Positions 16,601-25,284 of a stretch of 64,000 bases of DNA are shown one piece after another; within the stretch, counting starts at the first letter, position 1; every line of letters starts with the position of its first letter. The notes under the pieces are model-generated. The model had not been told where the DNA came from. It did not search any database and saw only the letters and a list, made by a program, of their open reading frames with translations. The translations under genes were made by a program, and so were the position numbers. Source of the stretch: Nostoc sp. NMS2 (GTDB lineage Bacteria; Cyanobacteriota; Cyanobacteriia; Cyanobacteriales; Nostocaceae); contig NZ_JABXKH010000176.1 of NCBI RefSeq assembly GCF_017115105.1, positions 1 to 64,000 on the forward strand, given 5' to 3'.

Positions 16601-16645
16601 GCCCACCCCACAAGATATTGAAAAAATTTTAATATGCAAATTAGA
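16601..16645. repeat. 45-base dispersed repeat, copy 1
   Basis: Matches 24957-25001 in inverted orientation with about one mismatch (core CCACCCCACAAGATATTGA, then ATATGCAAATTAGA). Confidence 0.85.
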
Positions 16646-16771
16646 TGTCTTTTAGTTTATTAAGGAAGTCGGTCTAATAAAAGCAAACTGTGTGAAGAAA
16701 GGTAAAGAAGGCTAAAACTCTTTTTCCCCTTGCCCCCTGCCTTATCCCAATGATAATTATTTACGCCAACC

Positions 16772-17836
16772 TTATCCTTTACGCTGTTGCTCCAACCATT
16801 GTAAAATCCGATTCCATGCCCACCAAGGATCGCAGTCTTGTACTTGACGCTGGCACTCTTTGCTACTCAAATAGCCAACATGGCCGCCATACTGAGTGAG
16901 CAATAAATCTATTGCCGAATTGCGATCGCAGGCTTCTTGTAATTCCGGTATGATAGCTGGGTCAAAAAGTGGGTCATCAGCAGCATATAAAATCAAAGTC
17001 GGTTTTGAGATTTGCGGCAATATTTGTAAAGCACTACTAGCTTGGTAATATGCTTCCACAGAAGAAAAACCTAATTGGTTAATTACCAGTTCGTTATCAA
17101 AACCCCAAATACTATTTGCCCGTTCAATCGCTTCTGGATCAATGCTTCCAGGATGAGCATCATGAATTCGCCATGCCAGTTTTTTTAAATTCTGGGCAAT
17201 CCCCGCTTCCAAATATCTGCCGAAGGGTTTTGTAACTAGATAAGATAGCGATCGCTCCGAATCCAAACTAGGACAAATCACCATACCACCGCCAATATCG
17301 CTATCTTCTAGTCCTAAATCTTCATACTCCCTAATCACCTCACCAGCCACCTTCACCGCCCATAACGCTAATTGCCCTCCTAAAGAAAACCCTGTAAACC
17401 AAAATTTTCCCGGACATCCCATCGCCTTAGCTGCGGCGGCGATGCGGACAAAATCTTCCCCCTCATACAAACCATCAGAAGTTAGAGTCGGCGACAATTC
17501 GGCAGTTTTGCCGTGGGCCCGCCAATCAAACAACACTACAGCGTATCCTTGAGCGTAGGCTTTACGTCCTAGCACCCTCAAAAACCATTCTGTTTTTAAC
17601 TCTCCAGTAATGCCGTAAGTGCCGATAATCGTGCTATGGGCATTTTCAGGGATGGCAACCAAGCCAAAAATTGGCACACCTTGGCCACCAATAAAGATTT
17701 TCTCGTGATAAGACGGTTCTGGGTCTTGGATAGTACTTTCCCAGTGACGTTTTCCCCACAAAGCGGTGTATACAGTCATCATCACACCGTTTTGTAAAAA
17801 CCAAGACGGATTGTAGGGGGGAGTATAACACATCAT
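16772..17836 (-). CDS. Alpha/beta hydrolase, YheT-like
   Basis: A 354-residue hydrolase. After IIGTYGITGELKTEW (oxyanion-side loop, about 70-84), VLFDWRAHGKT and the nucleophile elbow WFTGFSLGGQLALWA (Ser at about 152) follow. The acid is in LILYAADDPLFDP (about 280-292) and the His in TQYGGHVGYLSS (about 317). This is the COG0429 layout. Substrate unknown; E. coli YheT is likewise uncharacterised. It lies divergent to rpaA with 157 bases between the start codons. Confidence 0.85.
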   Translation of the reverse strand: MMCYTPPYNPSWFLQNGVMMTVYTALWGKRHWESTIQDPEPSYHEKIFIGGQGVPIFGLVAIPENAHSTIIGTYGITGELKTEWFLRVLGRKAYAQGYAVVLFDWRAHGKTAELSPTLTSDGLYEGEDFVRIAAAAKAMGCPGKFWFTGFSLGGQLALWAVKVAGEVIREYEDLGLEDSDIGGGMVICPSLDSERSLSYLVTKPFGRYLEAGIAQNLKKLAWRIHDAHPGSIDPEAIERANSIWGFDNELVINQLGFSSVEAYYQASSALQILPQISKPTLILYAADDPLFDPAIIPELQEACDRNSAIDLLLTQYGGHVGYLSSKECQRQVQDCDPWWAWNRILQWLEQQRKG

Positions 17837-17993
17837 AGACTATAGGATTTCGTGTAGTTGAGTCTTGATTTCACAGTCATTTAATCTTAATATTTATGTA
17901 AGATTTAAAAACTTTTTCATCATTGATTCAAAAATCTTTGTATCTATCAAAGGTTGTTATTTATCCTTAATAAGTAGTAATAATTTTTTAAGA

Positions 17994-18737
17994 ATGCCGA
18001 GGATTCTTGTCATAGACGATGACCCAGCGATTTCAGAACTAGTTGCCGTCAACTTGGAAATGGCTGGCTACGATGTTAGTCAAGCTGAAGACGGCATCAA
18101 AGGTCAAGCGCTGGCTCTCCAGCTACAACCAGACTTGATCATGCTCGATTTAATGTTGCCCAGAGTAGATGGGTTTACAGTTTGCCAACGCCTGCGCCGC
18201 GACGATCGCACCTCTGAGATTCCCGTGTTAATGTTGACGGCTATGAGCCAAACTCAGAACAAGGTAGAAGGCTTTAATGCTGGCGCAGATGACTACCTCA
18301 CCAAGCCTTTTGAAGTTGAAGAACTGCTGGCGCGGGTGCGGGCACTTTTGCGGCGGACTGACCGCATTCCCCAAGCCGCAAAGCATAGTGAGATTCTGAA
18401 CTATGGATCGTTGACTCTCGTTCCCGAAAGATTTGAGGCAATATGGTTCAATGACACGGTGAAATTGACTCACTTGGAATTTGAGCTACTTCACTGCTTA
18501 CTACAACGCCACGGTCAAACAGTTTCTCCTAGCGAAATCCTCAGAGAAGTTTGGGGCTACGATCCCGATGACGATATTGAAACGATTCGAGTCCATATTC
18601 GCCACTTGAGAACCAAACTAGAACCAGATCCCCGCCACCCCCGCTATATCAAAACAGTATATGGTGCTGGATACTGTCTTGAGTTACCCGGTGTTCCTCC
18701 AGCAAATGAAGGAGTTTCCACAACACTGGTGGAATGA
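17994..18737 (+). CDS. rpaA: OmpR-family response regulator RpaA
   Basis: A 247-residue regulator. The receiver domain (1-120) has the acidic pocket IDDDP (7-11), phospho-acceptor Asp52 in LIMLDLMLPRVDG, and Lys in DDYLTKPFE (about 102). The winged-helix DNA-binding domain (about 145-240) contains VKLTHLEFELLHCLLQRHGQ and IRVHIRHLRTKLEPD. The text RIPQAAKHSEILNYG closely resembles RpaA, the clock-output regulator phosphorylated by SasA that drives dusk genes. A longer frame opens at 17865, but the ATG at 17994 gives the family's usual start (MPRILVIDDDP). NblR is the main alternative name. No sensor kinase is adjacent. Confidence 0.75.
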   Translation: MPRILVIDDDPAISELVAVNLEMAGYDVSQAEDGIKGQALALQLQPDLIMLDLMLPRVDGFTVCQRLRRDDRTSEIPVLMLTAMSQTQNKVEGFNAGADDYLTKPFEVEELLARVRALLRRTDRIPQAAKHSEILNYGSLTLVPERFEAIWFNDTVKLTHLEFELLHCLLQRHGQTVSPSEILREVWGYDPDDDIETIRVHIRHLRTKLEPDPRHPRYIKTVYGAGYCLELPGVPPANEGVSTTLVE

Positions 18738-18921
18738 AATCACTTAAGCAGTAGTGATTGTCCAAATTAGTTAAGTCTAAAGTAGGGGCGCACTGCAATG
18801 CGTCCCTAAAAATTGTATGTACTTTACTTAACTCAAGGGGATGAAGTTATTGATCGTGGGCGAAGAATTACCAATGCCGCAAGCGGCGGGGGTTATGGCA
18901 ACAGTATCAATCAAAATAGTA

Positions 18922-19143
18922 CTAGTTGAAATGTGGAATATGGGCTGTAGGATACTGACTAATTTCAGTTGGCGGGCGTTTAATTTCTCCCTCACAGTAA
19001 CCCAGTTCGTACATACTGGCAGCTTGAGAATCTTCTTCTGGCGGCACTTTGGCTTTTCCAGCCCAGGCATCAGATTTTCCTAAGCTAAACCAATCTTCAT
19101 TATTCATCCCTGAACCGAATGTGTTATCCATTGTTTTTGTCAT
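18922..19143 (-). CDS. Small conserved cyanobacterial protein
   Basis: A 73-residue acidic soluble protein (FGSGMNNEDWFSLGKSDAWA, then YELGYCEGEIKRPPTEIS). It has no membrane segment or known domain. The start is supported by AGGAGAG 9 bases before the ATG (AGGAGAGATACCTAAATG). It is 53 bases downstream of the photolyase/cryptochrome gene on the same strand, so it may be its operon partner. Competing frames overlapping it on both strands look like shadows. Function unknown. Confidence 0.65.
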   Translation of the reverse strand: MTKTMDNTFGSGMNNEDWFSLGKSDAWAGKAKVPPEEDSQAASMYELGYCEGEIKRPPTEISQYPTAHIPHFN

Positions 19144-19196
19144 TTAGGTATCTCTCCTGTACTGATAAGTAACTGGCTCTGAATACCTTGCATCAA

Positions 19197-20708
19197 CTAA
19201 AACTGGGCGTGCCAATCTTGAGCTTGTTGACGGATAGACTGTAATTCTTCAGAAGACATTTTATCCAAATTATTTAAAATAAAACTCATCCTTCCTTGAG
19301 ATTGTAGTTGTTGGCGGTGTCGGTCAAGAAAATCCCAATAGAAGAAGTTGAACGGACAAGCCTTTTCGCCTACACGTTCCTTATGGTTATAAACACAACT
19401 TTTGCAATAGTCACTCATCTTATTTATATAGTTAGCAGAAGCAGCATAGGGTTTAGATGCCAACACACCTCCATCAGCAAATAAACCCATACCAATAACA
19501 TTTGTCTGCATTACCCAGTCATAAGCATCAATAAACACTGCATGGAACCAGTTCTCTACAGATTGTGGTGAAAGTCCGGCAATTAAAGCAAAATTACTCA
19601 ACACCATTAGCCGTTGAATATGATGAGCGTAGCCAGTGCGTTCCACTTGCATGAGAATTTGGTGTAGACAATTCATTTCCGTTCTACTTGTCCAGAAAAA
19701 TTCCGGTAGCGGTTGTGTGTGGTTAAACCAATTTTTATCTGAATAATCTGCATCTACATAGTGATAAATGCCGTGCATATATTCTCGCCAACCCAACACC
19801 TGACGAATGAAACCTTCTACACTATTTATTGGTAGTTGGTGTTCAAAATATGCTTTTTGTACGGTTTCAATTACCTCCATTGGTTGGAGTAACCCAATAT
19901 TCAAATAAGGAGAAAGTAGCGCGTGCCACATTGTTTCTTCTCCCGTTACCATTGCATCTTGATAGGGGCCAAAATGCGGTAAACGATTTTGAATAAACCA
20001 GTCTAATACTTGAAGTGCCTGTTGGCGATTTATTCCCCAGCGAAAAGGTTTTATTTCCCCATAAGTTGGGCAAGTGAGAGAATTAACCTTGTCAATGACA
20101 TCGAGAGTAATTTCGTCTGGTTCAAACCATTGTGCAGGTGGTGTATTTAATTTACCTTTGAGCGGTTGACGGTTTTCTTTATCTAAATTCCACTGTCCGC
20201 CGACTGGTTTATCTTTCTCCATTAAAATTTGGAAACGCCGCCTTCCTTCCCGATAAAAATCTTCCATTAAGAGACGCTTACGACCTGATGCCCAATTATT
20301 GAATTCTTCTGTACTCCACAAAAAATGATTGTTAGGAATCAAAGTAATGGGGCAAAATAGTTCTAAACTTTGAATCATCTGGGTGAATGGTAAATCATTC
20401 GGTGTCATCACCCGTAACTGAGTAATTTGATTTTCTCTAATCCATTCTTGGAGTGGTATTTCAAAATCTTCAGCTATTTTGTATGTTACTGAATATTTCA
20501 GTTGTCGCAACTCTTGGGCAAAATGTCTCATTGCCGACCAAAGTAAAACTAGCTTTTGCCGATGGTAAGGTCTGACTTGAACATGATGCAGTGACTCGAT
20601 CAAAATTACAGGCACGTTTTCCTGATGAGAACAACTTTGTAAAGCGGCTTGTTTTTCCCAAAGTTGGTCGCCTAATATCCAAACTCCAATTGCCATTGTT
20701 AGTACCAC
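19197..20708 (-). CDS. FeS-type bacterial cryptochrome/photolyase (PhrB/CryB class)
   Basis: A 503-residue flavoprotein of the COG3046 class. The N-terminal Rossmann domain starts MAIGVWILGDQLWEKQ; the FAD-binding helical region includes EGFIRQVLGWREYMHGIYHY (about 301-320) and ALIAGLSPQSVENWFHAVFIDAYDW. Four cysteines for a [4Fe-4S] cluster fit positions about 350 (NCLHQ), 435, 438 (YCKSCVYN) and 451 (ACPF). Members repair (6-4) photoproducts or act as light sensors, usually with FAD and a lumazine antenna. A short protein follows in the same direction. Repair versus sensory role cannot be told from sequence. Confidence 0.9.
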   Translation of the reverse strand: MVLTMAIGVWILGDQLWEKQAALQSCSHQENVPVILIESLHHVQVRPYHRQKLVLLWSAMRHFAQELRQLKYSVTYKIAEDFEIPLQEWIRENQITQLRVMTPNDLPFTQMIQSLELFCPITLIPNNHFLWSTEEFNNWASGRKRLLMEDFYREGRRRFQILMEKDKPVGGQWNLDKENRQPLKGKLNTPPAQWFEPDEITLDVIDKVNSLTCPTYGEIKPFRWGINRQQALQVLDWFIQNRLPHFGPYQDAMVTGEETMWHALLSPYLNIGLLQPMEVIETVQKAYFEHQLPINSVEGFIRQVLGWREYMHGIYHYVDADYSDKNWFNHTQPLPEFFWTSRTEMNCLHQILMQVERTGYAHHIQRLMVLSNFALIAGLSPQSVENWFHAVFIDAYDWVMQTNVIGMGLFADGGVLASKPYAASANYINKMSDYCKSCVYNHKERVGEKACPFNFFYWDFLDRHRQQLQSQGRMSFILNNLDKMSSEELQSIRQQAQDWHAQF

Positions 20709-20847
20709 TAATACCCATACCTACAGATAAACATAGATAGTGCTTATCTGTAGATATGGAGAATGGATTTGATTTAGAAGTGTATGAGTTTGGCTCTAGA
20801 ATTTCTGAGTGCGATCGCCTTACTATAAAGAAGCCTACTAACCGATT

Positions 20848-21639
20848 TCAGGCAATTCGAGTTACTTGCTGATTCACACGGGGACGGCCAAAGCGCTCCC
20901 AAGCACTGCCTCCTCGCAGAAATAGCTCTAAAAAGCGCAATGGTTCTCCTGAATCGCCTCTTGTCCAACCAGAACTACCTGGAGCAAATGCTAAAGTTCC
21001 TTCAGATACCTTGAAGCTGCCATCAGAATACACTGCATCACTGACTACATCTCCAATCCGAATCACAATCTTGCTTTGAGGTTCCAAGTTAAGTGTATGG
21101 GCCCCAATAGTTGTTTTGATGTTGCCGTAGCCATCAATCCAGGCAATTCGATCTGGTGGAACATCTGGGATTTGCTCACTTTTAAGGCTATCTCCCAGAA
21201 GGCTAAAATCTTCATTCATAATGGCAGCCGCAGCCGGAGGAAACACATCCCGTGAGCGAAACTGTGAACCACCACGGGAAACGTTGACCACTCGTAACTC
21301 CTTTGTATAGTCTTTGATAAAGGAGAGGGTGTAGCCCGCATTTACACCCACTACTTTTACACCATTGGATAAAAGGGCATAAGTTAGTCCTTCACCTTCA
21401 TTATCCCGACGAGCTTCGGGATCATCCTGACGAGGGGCACAGTTATGATAGATTAGGCGATCGCTAGGGCCTGGGTTAAGTCCTAGTTGGGCAATCCAGA
21501 ATCCCGTTGCCAAGGTACTGAATGCTGGAACCGAAAGCAAATGAATTTGGGCATGGGGAAAAGCCATCAGCAGACGTTGTGTGACTTCTGTAAATGCCGG
21601 ATCTCCTGTACCGTAGTCTGCAATGACGCAAATAAACAT
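20848..21639 (-). CDS. SAM hydrolase/halogenase-fold family protein (DUF62)
   Basis: A 263-residue protein of the S-adenosyl-L-methionine hydroxide adenosyltransferase/fluorinase fold. IADYGTGDPAFTEVTQRL (about 6-23) corresponds to the N-terminal Asp motif; VVGVNAGYTLSFIK, SQFRSRDVFPPAAAAIM and WIDGYGNIKTTIG match the other conserved patches (RDxFxPAAA; D-x-GN-I). Known relatives split SAM into adenosine and methionine with water; a few use chloride or fluoride. It is shorter and divergent at motif 1, so activity is inferred. It follows no clear operon; 139 bases separate it from the photolyase/cryptochrome gene start on the same strand. Confidence 0.8.
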   Translation of the reverse strand: MFICVIADYGTGDPAFTEVTQRLLMAFPHAQIHLLSVPAFSTLATGFWIAQLGLNPGPSDRLIYHNCAPRQDDPEARRDNEGEGLTYALLSNGVKVVGVNAGYTLSFIKDYTKELRVVNVSRGGSQFRSRDVFPPAAAAIMNEDFSLLGDSLKSEQIPDVPPDRIAWIDGYGNIKTTIGAHTLNLEPQSKIVIRIGDVVSDAVYSDGSFKVSEGTLAFAPGSSGWTRGDSGEPLRFLELFLRGGSAWERFGRPRVNQQVTRIA

Positions 21640-21914
21640 TCTGCTCCTCCTTCCTTAGCAAGTAATTTGCAATCAATGGTTAGGCAATAGGTGGTTTCAA
21701 ACGCCCCAATGACCCTGCCTCATCAGCAGTTTAGGTGCGATCTCAACTATATGCAAGATTTCTACATAACATTGAGCGTAATTTTCCACTAAAAAAATGC
21801 TGGAATCACACAACCTAGATTAATTACATCAGTCATCATCTGATTACAGGTTGAAATAAGCAGTTGTCTGCTCATTTCACTCCTATTAGTAACGTTAAAG
21901 TCTTAGTCAACGCA

Positions 21915-22820
21915 ATGAAAACAATCACCTCACTTTTTAGCGAAGAACGCAACCAACTCCAGACAGATATTGATAACACAACCAACATTGAAGAGATAGT
22001 TAAGTTGGTTCAGAATCGACTTGATAATCTCGAAAGAATTTACATTGAAAAACTTAATCTGGCTCAAGTTCGTCTCGCTTCCTTTTTTTTGGATACGCTG
22101 CGGCAATCCATCGCCACTCTTGCTGCGGCTAACTATTCTCAAGTTACTCCAACAGAGCGAAAGCAATTTACTAACTCAGATACAAAGTTTTTTTCCAGCA
22201 GATTAATTCTGAAACTATTAAAGGGACTAATTTATATAGGCATCTTAGGTTCGTTGTTCTCCTTAACTAAAACTACCGCAGGTGCATGGATGGCTATCTT
22301 ACTAACCTCTCTACTTTTAGGGGTAGAAGTTGTACTTCAACTCGACTTAAATAACCAGCAAAATTCTATATCTTCAGAGCTATTAGAATTACCTAAACCT
22401 ATGCTCCGGGTTGATAGCAAAGTATTTTTAGATCATCTTGGCGATGCTCTCAACACTATCGACCTAGCAGTGGCTAGAGTAGAAGAAGGGAATAAACATG
22501 AAGGCGACTTAGCAATAGAAGGACTGCCAGAGCTATTGAATTTTCTGCAAAGACTAATTGGCGCATCAAAACTTGATAAACCCCAAATGGCTTATGAACT
22601 GGCGAAACTTCTGCCACAGATTTTAATGTCTCAGGGAATTAACACTCAAATTTATCGACCAAATGACCCTGATAGCGATCGCAATTATTTTGACTTTGAG
22701 CCAAGTATCGATCCCGATACCAAAGATCACGTGACTCTAACTCCGGCTTTATTAAAAGGCGATCGCTTAATTAGGCGCGGTCGGGTAATCGAGCCAGCAT
22801 ATTCCTCTGCTAGAGAATAA
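21915..22820 (+). CDS. Membrane protein of unknown family, partner of Hsp70-like ATPase
   Basis: A 301-residue protein. Residues 1-95 are helical and charged (SLFSEERNQLQTDIDNTTNI), about 99-150 hold two hydrophobic segments (LKGLIYIGILGSLFSL; AWMAILLTSLLLGVEVVLQL), and the rest is helical and soluble with an acidic patch (NDPDSDRNYFDFEPSIDPD). I start it at ATG 21915 rather than the TTG at 21864, because the upstream residues look non-coding. It ends 14 bases before the Hsp70-like gene, so the two are one transcript. Family not recognised. Confidence 0.75.
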   Translation: MKTITSLFSEERNQLQTDIDNTTNIEEIVKLVQNRLDNLERIYIEKLNLAQVRLASFFLDTLRQSIATLAAANYSQVTPTERKQFTNSDTKFFSSRLILKLLKGLIYIGILGSLFSLTKTTAGAWMAILLTSLLLGVEVVLQLDLNNQQNSISSELLELPKPMLRVDSKVFLDHLGDALNTIDLAVARVEEGNKHEGDLAIEGLPELLNFLQRLIGASKLDKPQMAYELAKLLPQILMSQGINTQIYRPNDPDSDRNYFDFEPSIDPDTKDHVTLTPALLKGDRLIRRGRVIEPAYSSARE

Positions 22821-22834
22821 TAGACAATAAGGGT

Positions 22835-24781
22835 ATGGAAATTTTAGAAACAATCGGCTTTGATTTGGGGCACGGTGAAACTGCTGTAGCTAAAGCGATA
22901 GTCGAAAGCATCGAACCCCCCCAGATGCTAGAAATTAATAACAAGAAGAACCAAATTACAGCCCTTGGTTGGCATCCTAAACTCGGTTATCTGGTCGGAG
23001 AACAAGCATTAATTCAAGCTGGCGTTACCCAACTGACAATTTCTTTTAAGCAAAAACCCAACAACGATCCCAAATATCGGGAAACAATTAGCACTTTTGT
23101 GGCAACCTACTACCGCCTTTTGAAAGAAAGCAAACAACTTGAAGGTGGAGAAAGTAGCTATTTTTACATTGGTTGTCCTTCAGGATGGTCAGTTAGCGAT
23201 CGCACCGAATACCAAAAGCTACTTCAAGAAGCTGGTATTCCCCAAATAAATGTTGTACCCGAATCGCGGGCTGCTTTCATGCAAGCCAAGGAAGCCGGGA
23301 AGCTGGAGTATGATAAACTTATTGCATCGGTGCTAATTGTCGATATTGGTTCTTCAACCACAGATTTTACTCTAGTTAAAAGCTTAGAAGAGATCCCGAT
23401 AGATTTCGGGAGTAATACTTTAGGTGCATCCCTAATTGACAAAGCTATTTTTGCCCGGACTCTCGCCAACCACGAACAAAAAGCATTACTCGAAAAAGTA
23501 TTTAAGGAATATCCCCATCACCAAGCTCGTTGTGAACTAGCTTGCCGCAAAGCTAAAGAAGATTATTTTTCTAATGAACAGCTATACAGCGATCCTGAAT
23601 CCTTTGCGCGTGGCTTCGAGTCAATCAACGAACAGATTTATTTTATTCCCCAAGTAAATAAATTGATGATGGAGGAAATTTTAAACCAACCCTTACCGGA
23701 ACTGGGGCATCATAGTTGGGTGCGATCGTTTAGCGACTCTTTAACCGAGGCGAAAGAAAAGCTAGAAGAACTTGGAATCGTGCCGAAACTTGTGCTGATG
23801 ACGGGTGGTGCATCTCGCATGAAGTTTACGCACTTGCTTTGCCAAGAGATGTTTCCCGAACCAGAAACGCTGCTTCGCCCCGATCCTGAACCGGAACGGT
23901 GCATTGCACTGGGTTTAGCACGAGTAGGACGATGGGATCTGCGTGCTGCTGCTTTTAAGGAAGAAGTCAACAAACTATTTACCTCGAATCAGCTTAAAGG
24001 TTTGATTGAGAAGCATATCCCGGAGTTAATTGAATCATTAACTAAACCTTTGACAGATGGTTTGATTATCAACGCAGTTAAACCAGGTTTAAAAGATTGG
24101 CAAAAAAACAAGATACGGACTTTAGCAGATTTAGAAACATCTTTGATCGGTCGTGCAGAACAATGGCTCAAAAGCGATGCCTCCGGCAACGTCTCCGACG
24201 AACGCGCTGTGCAGATAATTAATCATCAATGCGCTTCTTGGTTTAGCAATAAAATCCAACCCGATTTAGCCGCACAAACCGATCCAATCTGTCGAAAGTT
24301 TCAGATACCTAGAAGCAGCTTAAGGTTCCAGGATAGCATTGACCCAAATTTTGTTAACCCAGAGTTACGAATTGGAGATACTATTCTGGCTGAGACAGTG
24401 GGCTTTATCGTCAATGTAGTAATTGGTGGAGGCACTGTAGCTAGCATTATCACTCTTATACTAACTGGACATTTAACCTGGCCTATTGCATTAGTATATG
24501 GGGCTTCAGTTATGGCGGCAGGAATGGAGCTAAATCGCAAGAGTGTTCAAGAAGTAATCAAGACAAATGTGGATGTACCTAGTTGGGTTCGTTCTAGTTT
24601 TTTGGGCGACAAAAAAATTGAGGATATGTGTGAGCAAATAAAGCCTGAGTTAGAGAAAGTTCTTCAAGAACAATTGACAGCAGACCAAGAGGCTTTTGAC
24701 AAACTGATTAGCAAAGTTGAGCAAGGAGTTCAAAAAAGTCTTTCCAACAAAGTTCAATCTTGCATAATTTTGATCCAATAG
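22835..24781 (+). CDS. Hsp70/actin-fold ATPase with C-terminal membrane hairpin
   Basis: A 648-residue protein. The actin-like ATPase domain (about 1-350) has phosphate-1 IGFDLGHGETAVAKA (7-21), phosphate-2 VLIVDIGSSTTDFTLV (167-182) and adenosine motif LVLMTGGASRMKF (318-330). There is no DnaK-type substrate-binding domain. Instead, after a helical middle (about 370-500), comes a hydrophobic hairpin (about 519-560: VGFIVNVVIGGGTVASIITL then WPIALVYGASVMAAGM) and a charged coiled tail (about 585-640). This suggests a membrane-attached ATPase rather than a soluble chaperone. It is co-transcribed with the membrane protein upstream. Function unknown; inference only. Confidence 0.85.
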   Translation: MEILETIGFDLGHGETAVAKAIVESIEPPQMLEINNKKNQITALGWHPKLGYLVGEQALIQAGVTQLTISFKQKPNNDPKYRETISTFVATYYRLLKESKQLEGGESSYFYIGCPSGWSVSDRTEYQKLLQEAGIPQINVVPESRAAFMQAKEAGKLEYDKLIASVLIVDIGSSTTDFTLVKSLEEIPIDFGSNTLGASLIDKAIFARTLANHEQKALLEKVFKEYPHHQARCELACRKAKEDYFSNEQLYSDPESFARGFESINEQIYFIPQVNKLMMEEILNQPLPELGHHSWVRSFSDSLTEAKEKLEELGIVPKLVLMTGGASRMKFTHLLCQEMFPEPETLLRPDPEPERCIALGLARVGRWDLRAAAFKEEVNKLFTSNQLKGLIEKHIPELIESLTKPLTDGLIINAVKPGLKDWQKNKIRTLADLETSLIGRAEQWLKSDASGNVSDERAVQIINHQCASWFSNKIQPDLAAQTDPICRKFQIPRSSLRFQDSIDPNFVNPELRIGDTILAETVGFIVNVVIGGGTVASIITLILTGHLTWPIALVYGASVMAAGMELNRKSVQEVIKTNVDVPSWVRSSFLGDKKIEDMCEQIKPELEKVLQEQLTADQEAFDKLISKVEQGVQKSLSNKVQSCIILIQ

Positions 24782-24956
24782 CCGTGATATATGCCAGTAA
24801 ATGTAAATTTTATAATTTTTGTCGCATCTACTCATGATTTAAAAATGGTGGCAATATATGATAAACGAACTGCAAAGGGCACAAAGGACACAAAGAAAGA
24901 AGAAGCAAATAAGATTAGTGCAGCCTCACAAATAAATGGTATTAAACTAAAACCAA

Positions 24957-25001
24957 TCTAATTTGCATATTAAAATTTTCTCAATATCTTGTGGGGTGGG
25001 C
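24957..25001. repeat. 45-base dispersed repeat, copy 2
   Basis: Inverted copy of 16601-16645. It abuts the MITE at 25008, six bases away. Confidence 0.85.
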
Positions 25002-25007
25002 CGAAAA

Positions 25008-25205
25008 GCCATTGGTGTCAACTTAAGTCAGAAAGCTTATTCCACGGTCATTTTACCCCACCCCTTAATCCCCTCCCCGTTCACGGGGAGGGGAGATTTT
25101 GTCGCTAGACAAAAGCGGGGTGGGGTTCCGACGACTTAATTGGTAATTGAGTAGGCTTAATATAACGTCATTGCGAGGGTTTCACGTTAAGTTGACACCA
25201 ATGGC
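25008..25205. mobile_element. 198-bp MITE with perfect 19-bp terminal inverted repeats
   Basis: GCCATTGGTGTCAACTTAA (25008-25026) and its exact reverse complement (25187-25205) bound a non-coding block with a central hairpin (CCCCTCCCCGTTCACGGGGA region). A second copy in opposite orientation, interrupted and truncated, starts at 42947. Two copies with the same ends indicate mobility in trans by an absent transposase. Confidence 0.8.
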
Positions 25206-25284
25206 AACATGAGCGCCCTGATTATGCAATTAGAATGCTGATTAGCTTACCAGTAACTTAAATATATAAACTGCTCAAAAGTCA

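Larger units (their letters stand above)
16215..16771. other. Intergenic region with promoter, dyad and a 45-base dispersed repeat
   Basis: This gap holds the promoter region of the copper-binding type gene at its left end and the 16601-16645 repeat. The remainder is A/T-rich with no coding frame. Confidence 0.5.
24782..25284. other. Intergenic region holding a 45-base repeat and a MITE
   Basis: No coding frame. It is occupied by the 24957-25001 repeat and the 25008-25205 element; the last 80 bases must carry the promoter of the peptidase gene. Confidence 0.6.

Noticed and set aside
18841..19083. 80-codon plus-strand frame downstream of rpaA
   Set aside because: Overlaps a minus-strand gene with a strong ribosome site and has no recognisable pattern.
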